NCBI RefSeq assembly: GCF_012070395.1
Contig: NZ_JAAFYS010000001.1
Span: forward strand, 784,001 to 848,000
Origin: Pseudoroseicyclus tamaricis
Lineage (GTDB): Bacteria; Pseudomonadota; Alphaproteobacteria; Rhodobacterales; Rhodobacteraceae
Direction of reading: 5' to 3'
Length of the DNA stretch: 64,000 bases
Part shown: in pieces, positions 49,433-57,983 of the stretch
How the letters are laid out: each line of letters opens with the position of its first letter
Position numbering within the stretch: position 1 is the first letter of the stretch
Notes under the pieces: model-generated
What the model saw: the letters and a program-made list of their open reading frames with translations, nothing else
What the model was told of the DNA's origin: nothing
Database searches by the model: none
Program-made: the position numbers and the translations under genes

Positions 49433-50347
49433 CTAGGAGCCGGACCTCCGCCCGTCGTCGGGGTGAGGCTCGACCCCCACCGGGTCCTTGTGGATCAGCA
49501 CGTCCGCCTCAGGGTAGATGGCGACGATGGCGCGGCGGAGGGCGGCGCCGATGTCGTGCGCCTGCTCCAGCGTCTGGGCGCCATCGAGCTCGATATGCAG
49601 GTTCACGAAGAGGCGGGAGCCGGAGCGGCGGGTCTTCAGGTCATGGTGCCCGAGCACGCCGGGGAAGCTGCCGGCGAGGCGGGCGATGCGCGACAGCACG
49701 TCCGGGTCCACCCGCCTGTCCATGAGCGCGTCGAAGGCCACGTGCCCGATGCCGATCGCGCCGCGCAGCAGGAACACCGCCGCCCCGATCGCCACCAGTG
49801 GGTCGAGCCATGTCCACCCCCACAGGGCGGAGGCGGCGAGGGCGGCGAGCGCACCGAGCGCCGGGATCAGGTCTCCCGTGTAGTGGAGGGCATCGGCGGC
49901 GACGACGCGGTTGCCCGTCAGGCCGGCCACCCGTCGCTGCCAGAGGACGAGGCCGAGCGTCATCACGATGGAGAGCAGCATGACTGCCAGCCCCACGCCC
50001 TCCGCCTCCAGCTGTGGCGGGTCGCCGGAGGTGAGGCGGGCGAGGGCGGTGACGAGCAGCAGCAGCGCCGAGGCGGTGATGAAGGCGGCCTGCGCGAGGC
50101 CGGCGATATCTTCCACCGCCGAGTGCCCGAAGGCATGGTCCTCGTCCGCCGGGCGGGCGGCGTAGGCGACGGCGAGGAGCCCGCCGCCGGACATCAGCAG
50201 ATCCAGCGCGCTGTCGGCCAGCGAGGCCCCGATGGAAAGGGCGCCCGTCTGCAGCAGCGCCCAGAGTTTGAGCAGCACCAGCAGCCCGGCCGTGCCGACG
50301 GCCACGATGCCGGCGGAAAGGTTCATGCGGTGCGCGCGGGTGGCCAT
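49433..50347 (-). CDS. cation diffusion facilitator family transporter
   Basis: A 304-residue CDF protein with six predicted membrane segments ('AGIVAVGTAGLLVLLKLWALL', 'SGGGLLAVAYAARP', 'LAQAAFITASALLLLVTAL', and others). The metal-binding pattern is 'GASLADSALDLLM' in the second helix and 'ADALHYTGDLIPALGAL' (HxxxD) in the fifth. The cytoplasmic C-terminal domain has 'GVLGHHDLKTRRSGSRLFVNLHIELDG' and His-rich ends. It exports Fe2+, Zn2+ or Mn2+ by proton exchange (FieF-like). It stands alone and is convergent with the UxaA operon. Confidence 0.92.
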   Translation of the reverse strand: MATRAHRMNLSAGIVAVGTAGLLVLLKLWALLQTGALSIGASLADSALDLLMSGGGLLAVAYAARPADEDHAFGHSAVEDIAGLAQAAFITASALLLLVTALARLTSGDPPQLEAEGVGLAVMLLSIVMTLGLVLWQRRVAGLTGNRVVAADALHYTGDLIPALGALAALAASALWGWTWLDPLVAIGAAVFLLRGAIGIGHVAFDALMDRRVDPDVLSRIARLAGSFPGVLGHHDLKTRRSGSRLFVNLHIELDGAQTLEQAHDIGAALRRAIVAIYPEADVLIHKDPVGVEPHPDDGRRSGS

Positions 50348-50446
50348 GGGCGCCTTATCGAGTCTGTCGCGCCGTCCGGCAAGAGCGGCGGCGCGGCGGG
50401 GGATGGAACTGGCGGGAAGAGACGGGGGCGATCGACAGTTGCGCCC

Positions 50447-51133
50447 TCAGTCGAGAACCTCGTCCGGGAAGACGCCCCAGAGCGCCGTCTTCTCCGCCCA
50501 GCCGCGATAGCCGGAGACACTCAGCTGGCACCAGTCGCGCGAGCATTCGTTCAGCCGGGCGACGACGCCCTGCTCCAGCTCGGCCACCACCGGCGCCCCT
50601 TCGTCTCCCCGGCGGCGAAGAATCGTGCGGTCCTGCGCCACCAGCACGTTGCGGGTGCCGGAGATCAGCGCGTAGTGCACCCAGCCGCCGAGCCCCTCGG
50701 CATCCTCCACCCGGCGCCAGTGGCCGAATTCCGCCGTCACCATCAAGGGCATGCCGCGGCGCACGAAGACCCAGTCGATCCGGTGGGAGAGGGAGGGGCC
50801 GCGGCGCACGTTCCCCTCCGACGTCTTCAGCGTCACGAAGCGGGGGAGGGGCAGGTGGGTCACCGGCCCGAGCTGCGCGCCGGGGTCGGCGGAGGCGAGC
50901 TCCGGTGGCGCGGCGGCCTCGGTGAGCTGGTCTTCCGTCACCTCGCCGGCCGGGTCCGGCGCGGCGGCGGGCGTGGCATTCTCGATGGCAGCGACGATGC
51001 TCTCGGGGCGGGCGAGGGGGCGCAGCTCGGCGCCGGCGGCGCCCGGCAGGGCGATGATCGCTGCCGCGACCAGGCCGCTCAGCCGGGGGGCCATTGCGCC
51101 GGGCCAGCTCATCCGCCGCGAAACCGCTCTCAT
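50447..51133 (-). CDS. exported bacterial SH3 domain protein
   Basis: A 228-residue protein with a probable export signal ('LSGLVAAAIIALPGAAGA'), a Pro/Ala-rich linker, then two SH3-type repeats: 'LPRFVTLKTSEGNVRRGPSLSHRIDWVFVRRGMPL' and 'VLVAQDRTILRRRGDEGAPVVAELEQGVVARL', ending 'CQLSVSGYRGWAEKTALWGVFPDE'. Such SH3_4 proteins are periplasmic and bind peptidoglycan or peptides. The start at 51133 has GAGGAG upstream; 51112 is an alternative. It is divergent from the hydroxyacid dehydrogenase gene. Confidence 0.85.
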   Translation of the reverse strand: MRAVSRRMSWPGAMAPRLSGLVAAAIIALPGAAGAELRPLARPESIVAAIENATPAAAPDPAGEVTEDQLTEAAAPPELASADPGAQLGPVTHLPLPRFVTLKTSEGNVRRGPSLSHRIDWVFVRRGMPLMVTAEFGHWRRVEDAEGLGGWVHYALISGTRNVLVAQDRTILRRRGDEGAPVVAELEQGVVARLNECSRDWCQLSVSGYRGWAEKTALWGVFPDEVLD

Positions 51134-51236
51134 GCCACTCCTCGATTCTCGCCTCGCCTCGGGAATTCTTGTGCCCCCGCCGGCTCATCGTGCAATAGAC
51201 CGGGAAGGGGTGCGGGGAAAAGCGGAAGGCGGGGCA

Positions 51237-52226
51237 ATGGCGAACAAAGCGCTGAGTGTGGTCACGACGCGACGGCTGCCCGCGCCCGTGGAGGCGCGGA
51301 TGGGCGACCTCTTCGACGTGCACCTGAGGCAGGATGACGACGGCCCGATGCAGCGCGAGGCGCTGCTTTCCGTCCTCCCCGGCGCCGAGGTGCTGGTGCC
51401 GACGCTCTCCGAGCAGATCGACGCGGGGATGCTCGACGTCGCCGGCGACAGCCTCCGCCTCATCGCCAATTACGGCGCGGGGGTGGATCATATCGACGTC
51501 GCCGCGGCGCGCGAGCGGGGCATCCTCGTCACCAACACGCCGGGCGTGGTGACGGAGGATACCGCCGACATGACCATGGCGCTGATCCTCGCCGTCACCC
51601 GGCGGATGACCGAAGGGCTGGCGATGATGCAGGCCGGGGAGTGGAACGGCTGGTCGCCGATGACGCTGCTCGGCGGGCGCGTCGGTGGACGGGCGCTCGG
51701 CATCCTCGGCATGGGGCGCATCGGGCAGGCGGTGGCGCGGCGGGCGCGGGCCTTCGGCATGTCGATCCACTACCACAACCGCAGCCGCCTGCGGCCGGAG
51801 ATCGAGGAGGCGCTGGGCGCCCGCTACTGGGAGAGCCTCGACCAGATGGTCGCCCATCTCGACGTGCTCTCCATCAACTGCCCGCACACGCCCTCGACCT
51901 ATCACCTGATGAACGCCCGGCGGCTGAAGCTGATGAAGCCGACGGCGGTGATCGTGAATACCTCACGTGGCGAGGTGGTGGACGAGAACGCGCTGACCCG
52001 GGGGCTGCGCGCCGGCGAGCTGGCCGGGGCGGGGCTCGACGTCTACGAGGGCGGCGCCGACATCAATCCGCGCCTGCGCGAGCTGCGGAACGTCGTGCTC
52101 CTCCCCCACATGGGCTCCGCCACCGTCGAGGGCCGCATCGAGATGGGCGAGAAGGTCATCGTCAACATCCGCACCTTCCAGGACGGCCACCGCCCGCCCG
52201 ACCTCGTCATCCCGGCGATGACGTGA
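51237..52226 (+). CDS. D-2-hydroxyacid dehydrogenase (glyoxylate/hydroxypyruvate reductase-like)
   Basis: A 329-residue NAD(P)-dependent D-isomer 2-hydroxyacid dehydrogenase. It has 'LIANYGAGVDHIDVAAARERG', 'TNTPGVVTEDTADMTMALIL', the Rossmann motif 'GGRALGILGMGRIGQAVARRARAFG', the substrate Arg in 'AVIVNTSRGEVVDENALTRGL', the Glu in 'AGLDVYEGGADI' and the catalytic His in 'VVLLPHMGSATVEGR'. It reduces glyoxylate or hydroxypyruvate in the cytoplasm. It is monocistronic and ends in a repeat-rich convergent region. Confidence 0.9.
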   Translation: MANKALSVVTTRRLPAPVEARMGDLFDVHLRQDDDGPMQREALLSVLPGAEVLVPTLSEQIDAGMLDVAGDSLRLIANYGAGVDHIDVAAARERGILVTNTPGVVTEDTADMTMALILAVTRRMTEGLAMMQAGEWNGWSPMTLLGGRVGGRALGILGMGRIGQAVARRARAFGMSIHYHNRSRLRPEIEEALGARYWESLDQMVAHLDVLSINCPHTPSTYHLMNARRLKLMKPTAVIVNTSRGEVVDENALTRGLRAGELAGAGLDVYEGGADINPRLRELRNVVLLPHMGSATVEGRIEMGEKVIVNIRTFQDGHRPPDLVIPAMT

Positions 52227-52272
52227 CGGCGACCCAGCGGAGCGCCTGCGGCGCACACCTTTCAGTGCGATG

Positions 52273-52376
52273 AGGGGGCTGTCTGCCCCCTCAAACTCCC
52301 CCGAGAGGTATTTCGAAAAGGGCGAGACACAGGGGCGGGCTGCTTTCGCCCTTTTTGCAAATACTCCGGGGGTGAG
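52273..52376. repeat. dispersed GGGGGCTGTCTGCCCCC / CCCCCGAGAG-TATTT repeat, copy 2 (inverted pair)
   Basis: Between convergent genes lies GGGGGCTGTCTGCCCCC then CCCCCGAGAGGTATTTCGAAAAGG. About 40 bases later an inverted partner, AAATACTCCGGGGG, closes the element, so the whole can fold back on itself and may terminate both genes. The same units occur at 28719-28790 and 62408-62447. Confidence 0.7.
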
Positions 52377-52402
52377 GCCGCAGGCCGAGGGGGCTGGCCC
52401 AC

Positions 52403-53437
52403 TCAGCCCGGCACCGGCGCCCAGAGCACCGATTCGATATTCGGCGCTCCGGTGGCCAGCACCACCAGCCGGTCGAACCCCAGCGCGATGCCCGAGGCGG
52501 GCGGCATGATCTCCAGCGCCGAGAGGAAGTCCTCGTCGAGCGGGAAGGCGCTGCCGTAGCGGCGGCGGCGCTCCTCCATGTCGGCGGTGAAGCGGGAGCG
52601 CTGCTCGGCGGCGTCGGTCAGCTCCCCGAAGCCGTTGGCCAGCTCGACGCCGCAGGCATAGAGCTCGAACCGCTCGGCATGGGCAGGGTCGCCGGGGGCG
52701 CGGCGGGCGAGGGCGGCCTCGCAGGCGGGGTAGCGGTCGAGGATCGTCGCGCGGCCGAGGCCGAGCCGCGGCTCCACCTTCGCCGTCAGCACCTTGGCGA
52801 AGAGGTCGGCCCAGCTGTCATCCTCTGCCGCGCGGATGTCCTTTGGCAGCTCCGCCGCGAGGGCGGCGCGGTTGCCCAGGCCCTCGGCGTCCAGCGTGGC
52901 GTCCAGGTCGATCCCCGCATGGGCGGCGAAGGCCTCCGCCACCGTCACCCGCTCCGGCGGCAGGGCGGGGTCGCATTCCGCTCCGCGCCAGCGCAGGGGG
53001 CCGCCGCCGACCTCCCCGGCGAGGCGGAGGAGCGCGGCGCAATCCTGCCACAGCGCCTCGTAGGGGGCGCCGGCGCGGTACCATTCGAGCATGGTGAACT
53101 CGGGGTGATGCAGCGGACCCCGCTCGCCGCCGCGCCAGACATGGCCCATCGAGACCAGCCGCTCCTCCCCCGCCGCGATGAGCTTCTTCATCGCGAATTC
53201 CGGCGAGGTGTGCAGGTACATCGCGCGAGACCTGCCGTCAGGCAGGGCAAGCTCCGCCGCCAGCCCGTGCAGGTGCACCTCGTTGCCGGGGCTGGCCTGC
53301 AGCGCCGCCGGGTCCGCCTCGAGGAAGCCCTCGCCTGCGAACCATCCCCGGATGCGCCCCATGAGCGCCGAGCGGGCCCTCAGCAGCGGGGCGCGGGCCT
53401 CGTGCCGGGCGGGATGCCACCAGGGCCTGTCGGTCAT
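52403..53437 (-). CDS. epmA: elongation factor P lysine(34) lysyltransferase EpmA
   Basis: A 344-residue class II lysyl-tRNA synthetase paralogue without the anticodon-binding domain, the right length for EpmA/GenX. Motifs: '[20 protein letters not shown]', '[20 protein letters not shown]', motif 2 '[23 protein letters not shown]', and motif 3 '[22 protein letters not shown]'. It attaches (R)-beta-lysine to a conserved lysine of elongation factor P. It is encoded divergently from efp itself with a 101-base gap, a direct functional pairing. EpmB (lysine 2,3-aminomutase) is not in the window. Confidence 0.93.
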   Translation of the reverse strand: MTDRPWWHPARHEARAPLLRARSALMGRIRGWFAGEGFLEADPAALQASPGNEVHLHGLAAELALPDGRSRAMYLHTSPEFAMKKLIAAGEERLVSMGHVWRGGERGPLHHPEFTMLEWYRAGAPYEALWQDCAALLRLAGEVGGGPLRWRGAECDPALPPERVTVAEAFAAHAGIDLDATLDAEGLGNRAALAAELPKDIRAAEDDSWADLFAKVLTAKVEPRLGLGRATILDRYPACEAALARRAPGDPAHAERFELYACGVELANGFGELTDAAEQRSRFTADMEERRRRYGSAFPLDEDFLSALEIMPPASGIALGFDRLVVLATGAPNIESVLWAPVPG

Positions 53438-53538
53438 CTCGCGCTTCCATCTGGAATTGCCGTCGATATTCGGCTAGGCCCTCGGGCCACGGAGATCAAT
53501 GCCCCGAAAGGCCGCCGGCCGGGGGACGGGAGACCATC

Positions 53539-54105
53539 TTGAAAGTCATCGCCTCGCAGATCCGCAAGGGAAACGTGCTCGACATCGACGGCAAGCTCTA
53601 CGTCGTGCTCACCGCCAACAACTTCCACCCCGGCAAGGGCACGCCCGTCACGCAGGTCGACATGCGCCGCATTTCCGACGGCAACAAGGTGTCGGAGCGG
53701 TGGAAGACCACCGAGGGCGTCGAGCGCGCCCACGTGGAAGAGATGAAGTTCACCTTCCTCTACGAGGACGGGGAGGGCTTCCACTTCATGCAGCCCGACA
53801 CCTACGAGCAGGTGACGGTAACGCCCGACGTGATCGGCGACAGCAAGGTCTTCCTCACCGACGGCATCGAGGTGATCCTCGCCATCCACGAGGAGATCGC
53901 CATCTCCATCGAGCTGCCGCAGAAGGTGGTGGTGGAGATCGAGATGACTGAGCCGGTGGTGAAGGGGCAGACCGCCTCCTCCTCCTACAAGCCGGCCGAG
54001 TGCACCAACGGCCTGCGCATCATGGTGCCGCCGCATATCGATGCCGGCACCCGGGTCGTCATCAATACCGACGACCTCTCCTATGTCGAACGCTCCAAGG
54101 AGTGA
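53539..54105 (+). CDS. efp: elongation factor P
   Basis: A 188-residue EF-P with the usual three beta-barrel domains. It starts at a TTG (53539): [20 protein letters not shown] aligns with the family N terminus and no nearer ATG or GTG fits. The modified lysine is in the loop '[14 protein letters not shown]' (Lys33), which matches the presence of EpmA next door. The signature '[26 protein letters not shown]' is at the C terminus. EF-P relieves ribosome stalling at polyproline. The rare TTG start may hold expression down. Confidence 0.95.
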   Translation: MKVIASQIRKGNVLDIDGKLYVVLTANNFHPGKGTPVTQVDMRRISDGNKVSERWKTTEGVERAHVEEMKFTFLYEDGEGFHFMQPDTYEQVTVTPDVIGDSKVFLTDGIEVILAIHEEIAISIELPQKVVVEIEMTEPVVKGQTASSSYKPAECTNGLRIMVPPHIDAGTRVVINTDDLSYVERSKE

Positions 54106-54742
54106 GCCGCCGGGCGGCCGCTTCCGGCGCGCCTCCTACAGCCAGTTCGGAGAGGACCGCTTCGTCCTCGCCTATTTCGGCGAGCGGCGGGGCGGCACCT
54201 ACGTGGATGTCGGCTGCTTCGACGCGTGGAAATTCTCCAACACCGCGCTCCTGCACGTCGATTACGGCTGGCGCGGCCTGAACATCGACGCCAGCCCCCG
54301 CGCCGTCGAGGCGCTGCGGGCGGCGCGGCCGGAGGACCGGACGCTCCTGTGTGGCGTCGGCGAGGCGGCCGACGCGCTGACCTTCCACATCTTCGAGCGC
54401 GGCACCGTCAGCACCTTCGATGCCGAGGCCGCGGCCCGGCTGGAAGCGGCGGGCGAGCCGGTGATCGAGCGGCGCAAGGTGCCGGTGCGGTCGCTGGGCG
54501 ATATCCTCGAAGAGGCGGAGATCGCAGAGATCGACTTCCTCGACGTCGATTGCGAGGGCTGGGACTTCTCCGTCCTGCGCTCGCTCGACTGGCGTCGCTG
54601 GCGGCCGAAGCTCGTCTCCGCCGAGCTGGGCGGCTTCGACATCACCGATCCCTACGGCAGCGGCGCCGCCGGGTTCATGCACCAGCAGGGCTACGAGCTG
54701 GTCTCCTACATCGGCCCCAGCGCCTTCTTCGCGCCCCTCTGA
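54083..54742 (+). CDS. FkbM family methyltransferase
   Basis: A 219-residue SAM-dependent methyltransferase. The likely ATG at 54083 lies inside the end of efp, so the two overlap by 23 bases in different frames. It has '[30 protein letters not shown]' (SAM motif I region), '[20 protein letters not shown]' and '[21 protein letters not shown]', all typical of FkbM proteins, which often methylate sugar hydroxyls in glycans. The link to efp is probably one of packing; the substrate is unknown and could be surface glycan. Confidence 0.88.
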   Translation: MSNAPRSEPPGGRFRRASYSQFGEDRFVLAYFGERRGGTYVDVGCFDAWKFSNTALLHVDYGWRGLNIDASPRAVEALRAARPEDRTLLCGVGEAADALTFHIFERGTVSTFDAEAAARLEAAGEPVIERRKVPVRSLGDILEEAEIAEIDFLDVDCEGWDFSVLRSLDWRRWRPKLVSAELGGFDITDPYGSGAAGFMHQQGYELVSYIGPSAFFAPL

Positions 54743-54852
54743 CGCGGCCCGCCCGGCCCGATCACATCTGACCGTGAACGGAACCCGGGCCGGAGCGCCG
54801 GCGTTGTCTCATCAAAGCCCCCACACGGGGCTGATGAAAAGGAGGTACCGAT

Positions 54853-55062
54853 ATGAATTGGGACCAGATTCAAGGCAACTGGAAGCAGTTTAGCGGTCGT
54901 GCCCAGGCTGAATGGGGCGATCTGACCAACGATGATCTCGACCGGATCAACGGGGATCGCACCCAGCTCGAAGGGCTGATCCAGGAGCGCTACGGCAAGA
55001 CCAAGGAAGAGGCCAGCAAGGCCGTCGACGATTGGCATGCCCGCCAGGATGCCAAGACCTGA
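54853..55062 (+). CDS. CsbD family stress-response protein
   Basis: A 69-residue hydrophilic helical protein with the CsbD signature 'MNWDQIQGNWKQFSGRAQAEWGDLTNDDL' and 'YGKTKEEASKAVDDW'. It follows an AAAAGGAGGTACCGAT ribosome-binding site, one of the strongest in the window, consistent with high expression under stress. Function is unknown beyond general stress association. A classical terminator follows. Confidence 0.93.
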   Translation: MNWDQIQGNWKQFSGRAQAEWGDLTNDDLDRINGDRTQLEGLIQERYGKTKEEASKAVDDWHARQDAKT

Positions 55063-55091
55063 TCTGACTTGATCCAGGCCTCTATATACAG

Positions 55092-55123
55092 AGCCGGGTC
55101 CCCTAACGGGGGCCCGGCTTTTT
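55092..55123. terminator. rho-independent terminator after csbD-like gene
   Basis: AGCCGGGTCCCC and GGGGGCCCGGCT pair around a TAAC loop and are followed by TTTTT. The hairpin ends the stress gene and also abuts the convergent panB stop, so it may serve both. Confidence 0.9.
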
Positions 55124-55944
55124 CATGTCTTGGGCTTGTAGACATGCTCCGGCCCGGGGAAGCTGCGCTCCCGCACCTCGGCCGCGTAATCCTTCACCGC
55201 CGCCTCGATGGCCTCGCCGAGGGCGCCGTATTGCTTGACGAACTTCGGCACCCAGGGCGTCAGCCCCAGCATGTCCTCGAGCACGAGGATCTGCCCGTCG
55301 CAGGCGGGGGAGGCGCCGATGCCGATGGTGGGGATGTCCACCGCCTTGGTCATCTCCACCGCCAGCGGCTCCACCACGCCTTCGACCACCACCGCGAAGG
55401 CGCCGGCCTCGGCCACGGCCTTGATGTCGTGGATATGGGCGGGCCAGCTGTCCTCGTCGCGCCCTTGGGTCTTGAATCCGCCGAGCGTGTGGGTGCTCTG
55501 CGGCGTCAGGCCGACATGCGCCATCACCGGAATGCCGCGCTGGGTGAGGAAGTGGATCGTCTCCGACATGCGGGCGCCGCCCTCGAGCTTCACGGCGCCG
55601 CATTGCGTTTCCTTCATGATCTCGGCGGCGTTGCGGAAGGCGACGTTCGGGCTCTCCTCGTAGGAGCCGAAGGGCATGTCGACGACGATCAGGGCCCGCT
55701 TGGTGCCGCGCACCACGGCGCGGCCATGCATGATCATCAGGTCCATCGGCACGCCGACGGTGCTCTCCATCCCGTGCATCACCATGCCGAGGCTGTCGCC
55801 GACGAGGATGAAATCGGCGTAGCGGTCGACGATGGCGGCGGTATGCGCGTGGTAGGAGGTCAGGGAGACGATGGGCTCGCCCCCCTTGCGACGCGCGATC
55901 TCGGGCGCCGTGGTGCGGCGGATCTGTTCGGGCTGGACACTCAT
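55123..55944 (-). CDS. panB: 3-methyl-2-oxobutanoate hydroxymethyltransferase
   Basis: A 273-residue PanB, the first committed enzyme of pantothenate synthesis, adding a hydroxymethyl group from methylene-tetrahydrofolate to 2-oxoisovalerate. Markers: '[20 protein letters not shown]', '[18 protein letters not shown]', '[14 protein letters not shown]', '[19 protein letters not shown]', '[17 protein letters not shown]' and '[21 protein letters not shown]'. The ATG at 55944 overlaps the panC stop by four bases (ATGA), so panC-panB is one transcript. Confidence 0.97.
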   Translation of the reverse strand: MSVQPEQIRRTTAPEIARRKGGEPIVSLTSYHAHTAAIVDRYADFILVGDSLGMVMHGMESTVGVPMDLMIMHGRAVVRGTKRALIVVDMPFGSYEESPNVAFRNAAEIMKETQCGAVKLEGGARMSETIHFLTQRGIPVMAHVGLTPQSTHTLGGFKTQGRDEDSWPAHIHDIKAVAEAGAFAVVVEGVVEPLAVEMTKAVDIPTIGIGASPACDGQILVLEDMLGLTPWVPKFVKQYGALGEAIEAAVKDYAAEVRERSFPGPEHVYKPKT

Positions 55945-56789
55945 GGGTGGATCTCCCGCTGGTCGATGAGAAGGATGCCGCCGAACTCGGCGGAGATCAT
56001 CAGCCCAAGCGGGCCGGTCACGGCGCCGCTGGCGGGCTCGAAGCTGTCCGGGTGCACGATGTCGAGCCCGGTGAGGCGGGCGCGCGGCTCCTCGGCGACG
56101 ATCTGGCGGACGAGCTCGCCGATGCCCTCCACCGTGGCGCCGCCGCGCGCCACCAGCGCCGCCGCGCCCTCCAGCGCCCGGTGGAGGACGGGGGCGGCGG
56201 CGCGATCCTGGGGGGGCAGGCGGCGGTTGCGGGAGGACATGGCGAGCCCGTCTTTCTCGCGCAGCGTGGCGACGGAGCGGATGTCGACGGGCATGTGCAG
56301 GTCGCGGACCATCCGGCGGATGACCGCGAGCTGCTGGTAATCCTTCTCGCCGAACCACGCGGCATCGGCCTGCACGATGTTGAAGAGCTTGGTGACGACG
56401 GTGGCGACCCCGCGGAAGTGGCCGGGCCGGACGGCGCCATGGAAGACCCGGGCGAGGGCGGTCGTCTCGACGATGGTCTCGTCGCCGGGCGGGTAGATCT
56501 CGCCCACGTCCGGCAGGAAAACGGCATCCACGCCGGCGGCCTCGAGCATCGCCAGATCCTCCGCCTCGGTGCGCGGGTAGGTTTCGAGATCTTTCGGATC
56601 GCCGAACTGGGTGGGGTTCACGAAGATGGTGGCGACGACGCGGTCGGAGGCGCCCCGCGCCTCGGCCACCAGCGCCATGTGGCCGGCATGGAGGGCGCCC
56701 ATCGTGGTGACCAGCCCCACCCGCTGGCCGGCCTGCCGCCATCCGGCGACCTCGGCGCGGATGTCGGCAATGGTGCGGCAGAGTTTCAT
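55941..56789 (-). CDS. panC: pantothenate synthetase
   Basis: A 282-residue PanC that joins pantoate and beta-alanine using ATP. It has the HxGH nucleotide motif in '[21 protein letters not shown]', '[17 protein letters not shown]', '[29 protein letters not shown]' and '[18 protein letters not shown]' (KMSKS equivalent). It is the promoter-proximal gene of the panCB operon; the upstream 555-base gap is repeat-bearing. Confidence 0.97.
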   Translation of the reverse strand: MKLCRTIADIRAEVAGWRQAGQRVGLVTTMGALHAGHMALVAEARGASDRVVATIFVNPTQFGDPKDLETYPRTEAEDLAMLEAAGVDAVFLPDVGEIYPPGDETIVETTALARVFHGAVRPGHFRGVATVVTKLFNIVQADAAWFGEKDYQQLAVIRRMVRDLHMPVDIRSVATLREKDGLAMSSRNRRLPPQDRAAAPVLHRALEGAAALVARGGATVEGIGELVRQIVAEEPRARLTGLDIVHPDSFEPASGAVTGPLGLMISAEFGGILLIDQREIHP

Positions 56790-56900
56790 GCGGCCTCCCC
56801 CCAGGTCTCGGCGGCGCCAGAGATAGGGCGCCGGCGCACGGGGGGCAACCGCAGTGCGGGGGAGGGGGCGGTGAGACGCCGGCCTGCGGGCGCAGGGCGC

Positions 56901-57257
56901 GCGCCTGCCCGTGGGGTGGCGCAGCGACGCTGCCGCTCCTTGATTTATGCCAGCCTAGCCCCTCCCCGCGGCCCGCTGAGCACCCAGCCCCACCAGAGCG
57001 CCAGCCCGCGGGACGGGCAGGCGCTCGCCCTGCGCCTTTGGCGCGCACCGGGCGGGGACAAGCTCGGGCCGGCCACCATCGTCGACCGACGGGTTGCACC
57101 GACGCGATGACCGGGCACCCTCTACGTAGGGTGGGTTTCCAACCCACCTCTCCCCTCTCCACCGGGCGACTCCTTCACAGGCGCTAGGCGGGCGCCGGCC
57201 CGTGGGGTGGCGCTGCGACCTTGCCGCTGCGCGCTTTATACCAACCCAGCCCACCAC
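56901..57257. repeat. imperfect direct repeat pair plus GGTGGGTT palindrome in a long intergenic region
   Basis: The 555-base stretch 56790-57344 has no convincing gene. It contains two copies of a roughly 70-base unit, 56901-56970 and 57190-57257, sharing CCCGTGGGGTGGCGC, GCGAC, TTGCCGCT/CTGCCGCT, TTTAT and CCAGCC/CCCAGCCC blocks. Between them at 57124-57149 lies GTAGGGTGGGTTTCCAACCC, a copy of the palindromic element found near 3.6-3.8 kb. Downstream of the second unit is the promoter area of the small gene at 57345. Origin (duplicated element) and function are unknown. Confidence 0.6.
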
Positions 57258-57344
57258 CTGCCCCAGGAATGAGCCGGAGCTGCCCCATTTGTGCCGGCCT
57301 TCCCCGGCATTCCCCGGGAGGGGATCGGGAGAGGAGGGACCGGC

Positions 57345-57860
57345 ATGGTGCTCAGAACGCTAAACTACTTTGCGCTCACCGCCGCCGTCACCGTGAACAG
57401 CGGACTGGTCACGGGCGGGGAGTCGCCGCTCAACGCCGTCTTCGGCACCGATATCGGCATCGATCTTTCCTCCGGCGACCTCTACGGCATCGACCTCGAT
57501 TTCCTCGAAGACGTCGCCGCCACGCCCTTCGGGCAGGAGATGTCGAGATACGTCACCGCCATCGTCGGCAACCTCATCAACGACGGCGGCGGCTTCGACG
57601 AGTACAACCGCCTCGTCGCCGAGGGCTCCGTCCCCCAGCTCTTCCCCGAGGAGCTGACCAATCCCGGCGCCGTGCCAGACACCGTCCCCGGCTACGACGC
57701 GTACCTCGCCGAGCTGGAGGCGCAGGACCCCGACGCTGGCGAGGAGCAGCCCACCATCGTCCAGGTCTCCTCCGGCACCCTGCCCGGGCAGAGCACGACG
57801 ACGCCCGCGGGCGCCAGCGGCGGCGAGGTGCGCATCCGCCGTGCCGGCGCGCTGGACTGA
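57345..57860 (+). CDS. hypothetical protein with N-terminal signal-like segment
   Basis: A 171-residue protein that I do not recognise. The ATG at 57345 follows GAGAGGAGGGACCGG. The first 25 residues (MVLRTLNYFALTAAVTVNSG) are weakly hydrophobic and could be an export signal. The rest is acidic ('IGIDLSSGDLYGIDLDFLEDVA', 'DEYNRLVAEGSVPQLFPEEL') with a Thr/Ser/Pro/Gly-rich tail ('TLPGQSTTTPAGASGGE') ending in a basic patch. The codon use is like that of its neighbours. A secreted or surface-associated acidic protein is a guess. Confidence 0.65.
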   Translation: MVLRTLNYFALTAAVTVNSGLVTGGESPLNAVFGTDIGIDLSSGDLYGIDLDFLEDVAATPFGQEMSRYVTAIVGNLINDGGGFDEYNRLVAEGSVPQLFPEELTNPGAVPDTVPGYDAYLAELEAQDPDAGEEQPTIVQVSSGTLPGQSTTTPAGASGGEVRIRRAGALD

Positions 57861-57983
57861 GCCGCCGCCGGCGCGCCGGCCCCCGCGCCCCCCACGTCGC
57901 ATTTCGCCCGCGTTGCGTCGCCGCATCCTGCCCTTCGCGCCCCGATCCGCGCCAGAAAGGCGCCGGCAACCCGGGGAATCCTC

